Shown here in pieces: positions 34,002 through 34,130 of a DNA stretch of 34,130 nt. The stretch's first letter is position 1, and every line of letters begins with the position of its first letter. The stretch comes from Nitrospirota bacterium (GTDB lineage Bacteria > JACPQY01): assembly GCA_016190245.1 (NCBI GenBank), contig JACPQY010000069.1:1-34130 (forward strand). The letters run 5' to 3'. A program made the translations under genes and the position numbers. Under the pieces are notes generated by a model, which ran no database searches, was not told the origin of the DNA, and saw only the letters and a list, made by a program, of their open reading frames with translations.

Positions 34002-34130
34002 ATGACCCCCGCACGGACGCGGGACAGCGGATTCCTCGCCGTCGGGGTCGCCTTGGTCCTGTTGGGCGCTGCCGTTGCCTTCCTCGCGGTCGTGCAAGTT
34101 CTGCCTCGCCCCCGCCAGGCCCTTGCCGCC
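34002..34130 (+). CDS. Membrane-anchored protein, cut by window edge
   Basis: The first 43 codons of a gene beginning 11 nt after ctpA. It has a short basic start (MTPARTRD), then a single hydrophobic helix (about 11-31) and a basic-Pro segment, so an anchored or exported protein. A divergent polysaccharide deacetylase often follows ctpA in such clusters, but too little is visible to name it. Confidence 0.6.
   Translation, partial: MTPARTRDSGFLAVGVALVLLGAAVAFLAVVQVLPRPRQALAA

Overview
The window looks like chromosomal DNA from a high-GC, Gram-negative, probably uncultured bacterium. The evidence is several predicted lipoproteins, a FadL/PorV-like outer-membrane barrel, an FtsE-FtsX-EnvC-CtpA cell-envelope cluster, an ECF sigma/anti-sigma pair and many GC-rich hairpin repeats. 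A Myxococcota/Deltaproteobacteria-like or other uncultured high-GC lineage would fit, but I cannot fix the phylum from sequence alone. No phage, plasmid or CRISPR genes are visible.

Left part (1-14400) is accessory and regulatory. Positions 1-743 are gene-poor and hold a perfect CRP/FNR-like palindrome and a hairpin repeat. On the minus strand follow a diguanylate cyclase (receiver-like, GAF, GGDEF and PilZ domains) and a double-receiver response regulator whose N-terminal domains are paralogous. A 750-bp intergenic region then carries two tandem ECF-type promoters and a 103-bp direct repeat. Next, read right to left, is a five-gene minus-strand block: ECF sigma factor, membrane zinc-finger anti-sigma, exported TPR-CHAT protease, exported caspase-like protease with an EF-hand loop, and a large lipoprotein with PKD-like, LamG, FN3-like and 14 YCF48-type repeats. 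A third, almost identical ECF promoter lies just upstream of the sigma gene. The natural reading is an autoregulated envelope-stress or signalling regulon in which one sigma factor controls two caspase-fold (clan CD) proteases and, through the other two promoters, the c-di-GMP/response-regulator locus.

Middle part (14400-25460): an alpha/beta-hydrolase lipoprotein; serS; tRNA-Cys with two extra copies of its 3' end; pabB-pabC for p-aminobenzoate (folate) synthesis; a long-chain acyl-CoA synthetase; a Gly/Thr-linker lipoprotein coupled to a FadL/PorV-like outer-membrane protein; and a small retropepsin-like aspartic protease.

Right part (25467-34130) is mostly housekeeping: rlmN-larB, a DJ-1/PfpI protein, a split transketolase, then ftsE, ftsX, envC and the S41 protease ctpA, with the last three overlapping by 4 nt each. 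The beginning of another membrane protein runs off the edge. A MITE-like hairpin element sits between ftsE and ftsX.

Two themes run through the window. Several genes have a -10 element only 8-10 nt before the start codon, which suggests leaderless transcripts. GC-rich palindromic repeats sit at gene edges and in places supply start signals or stop codons.
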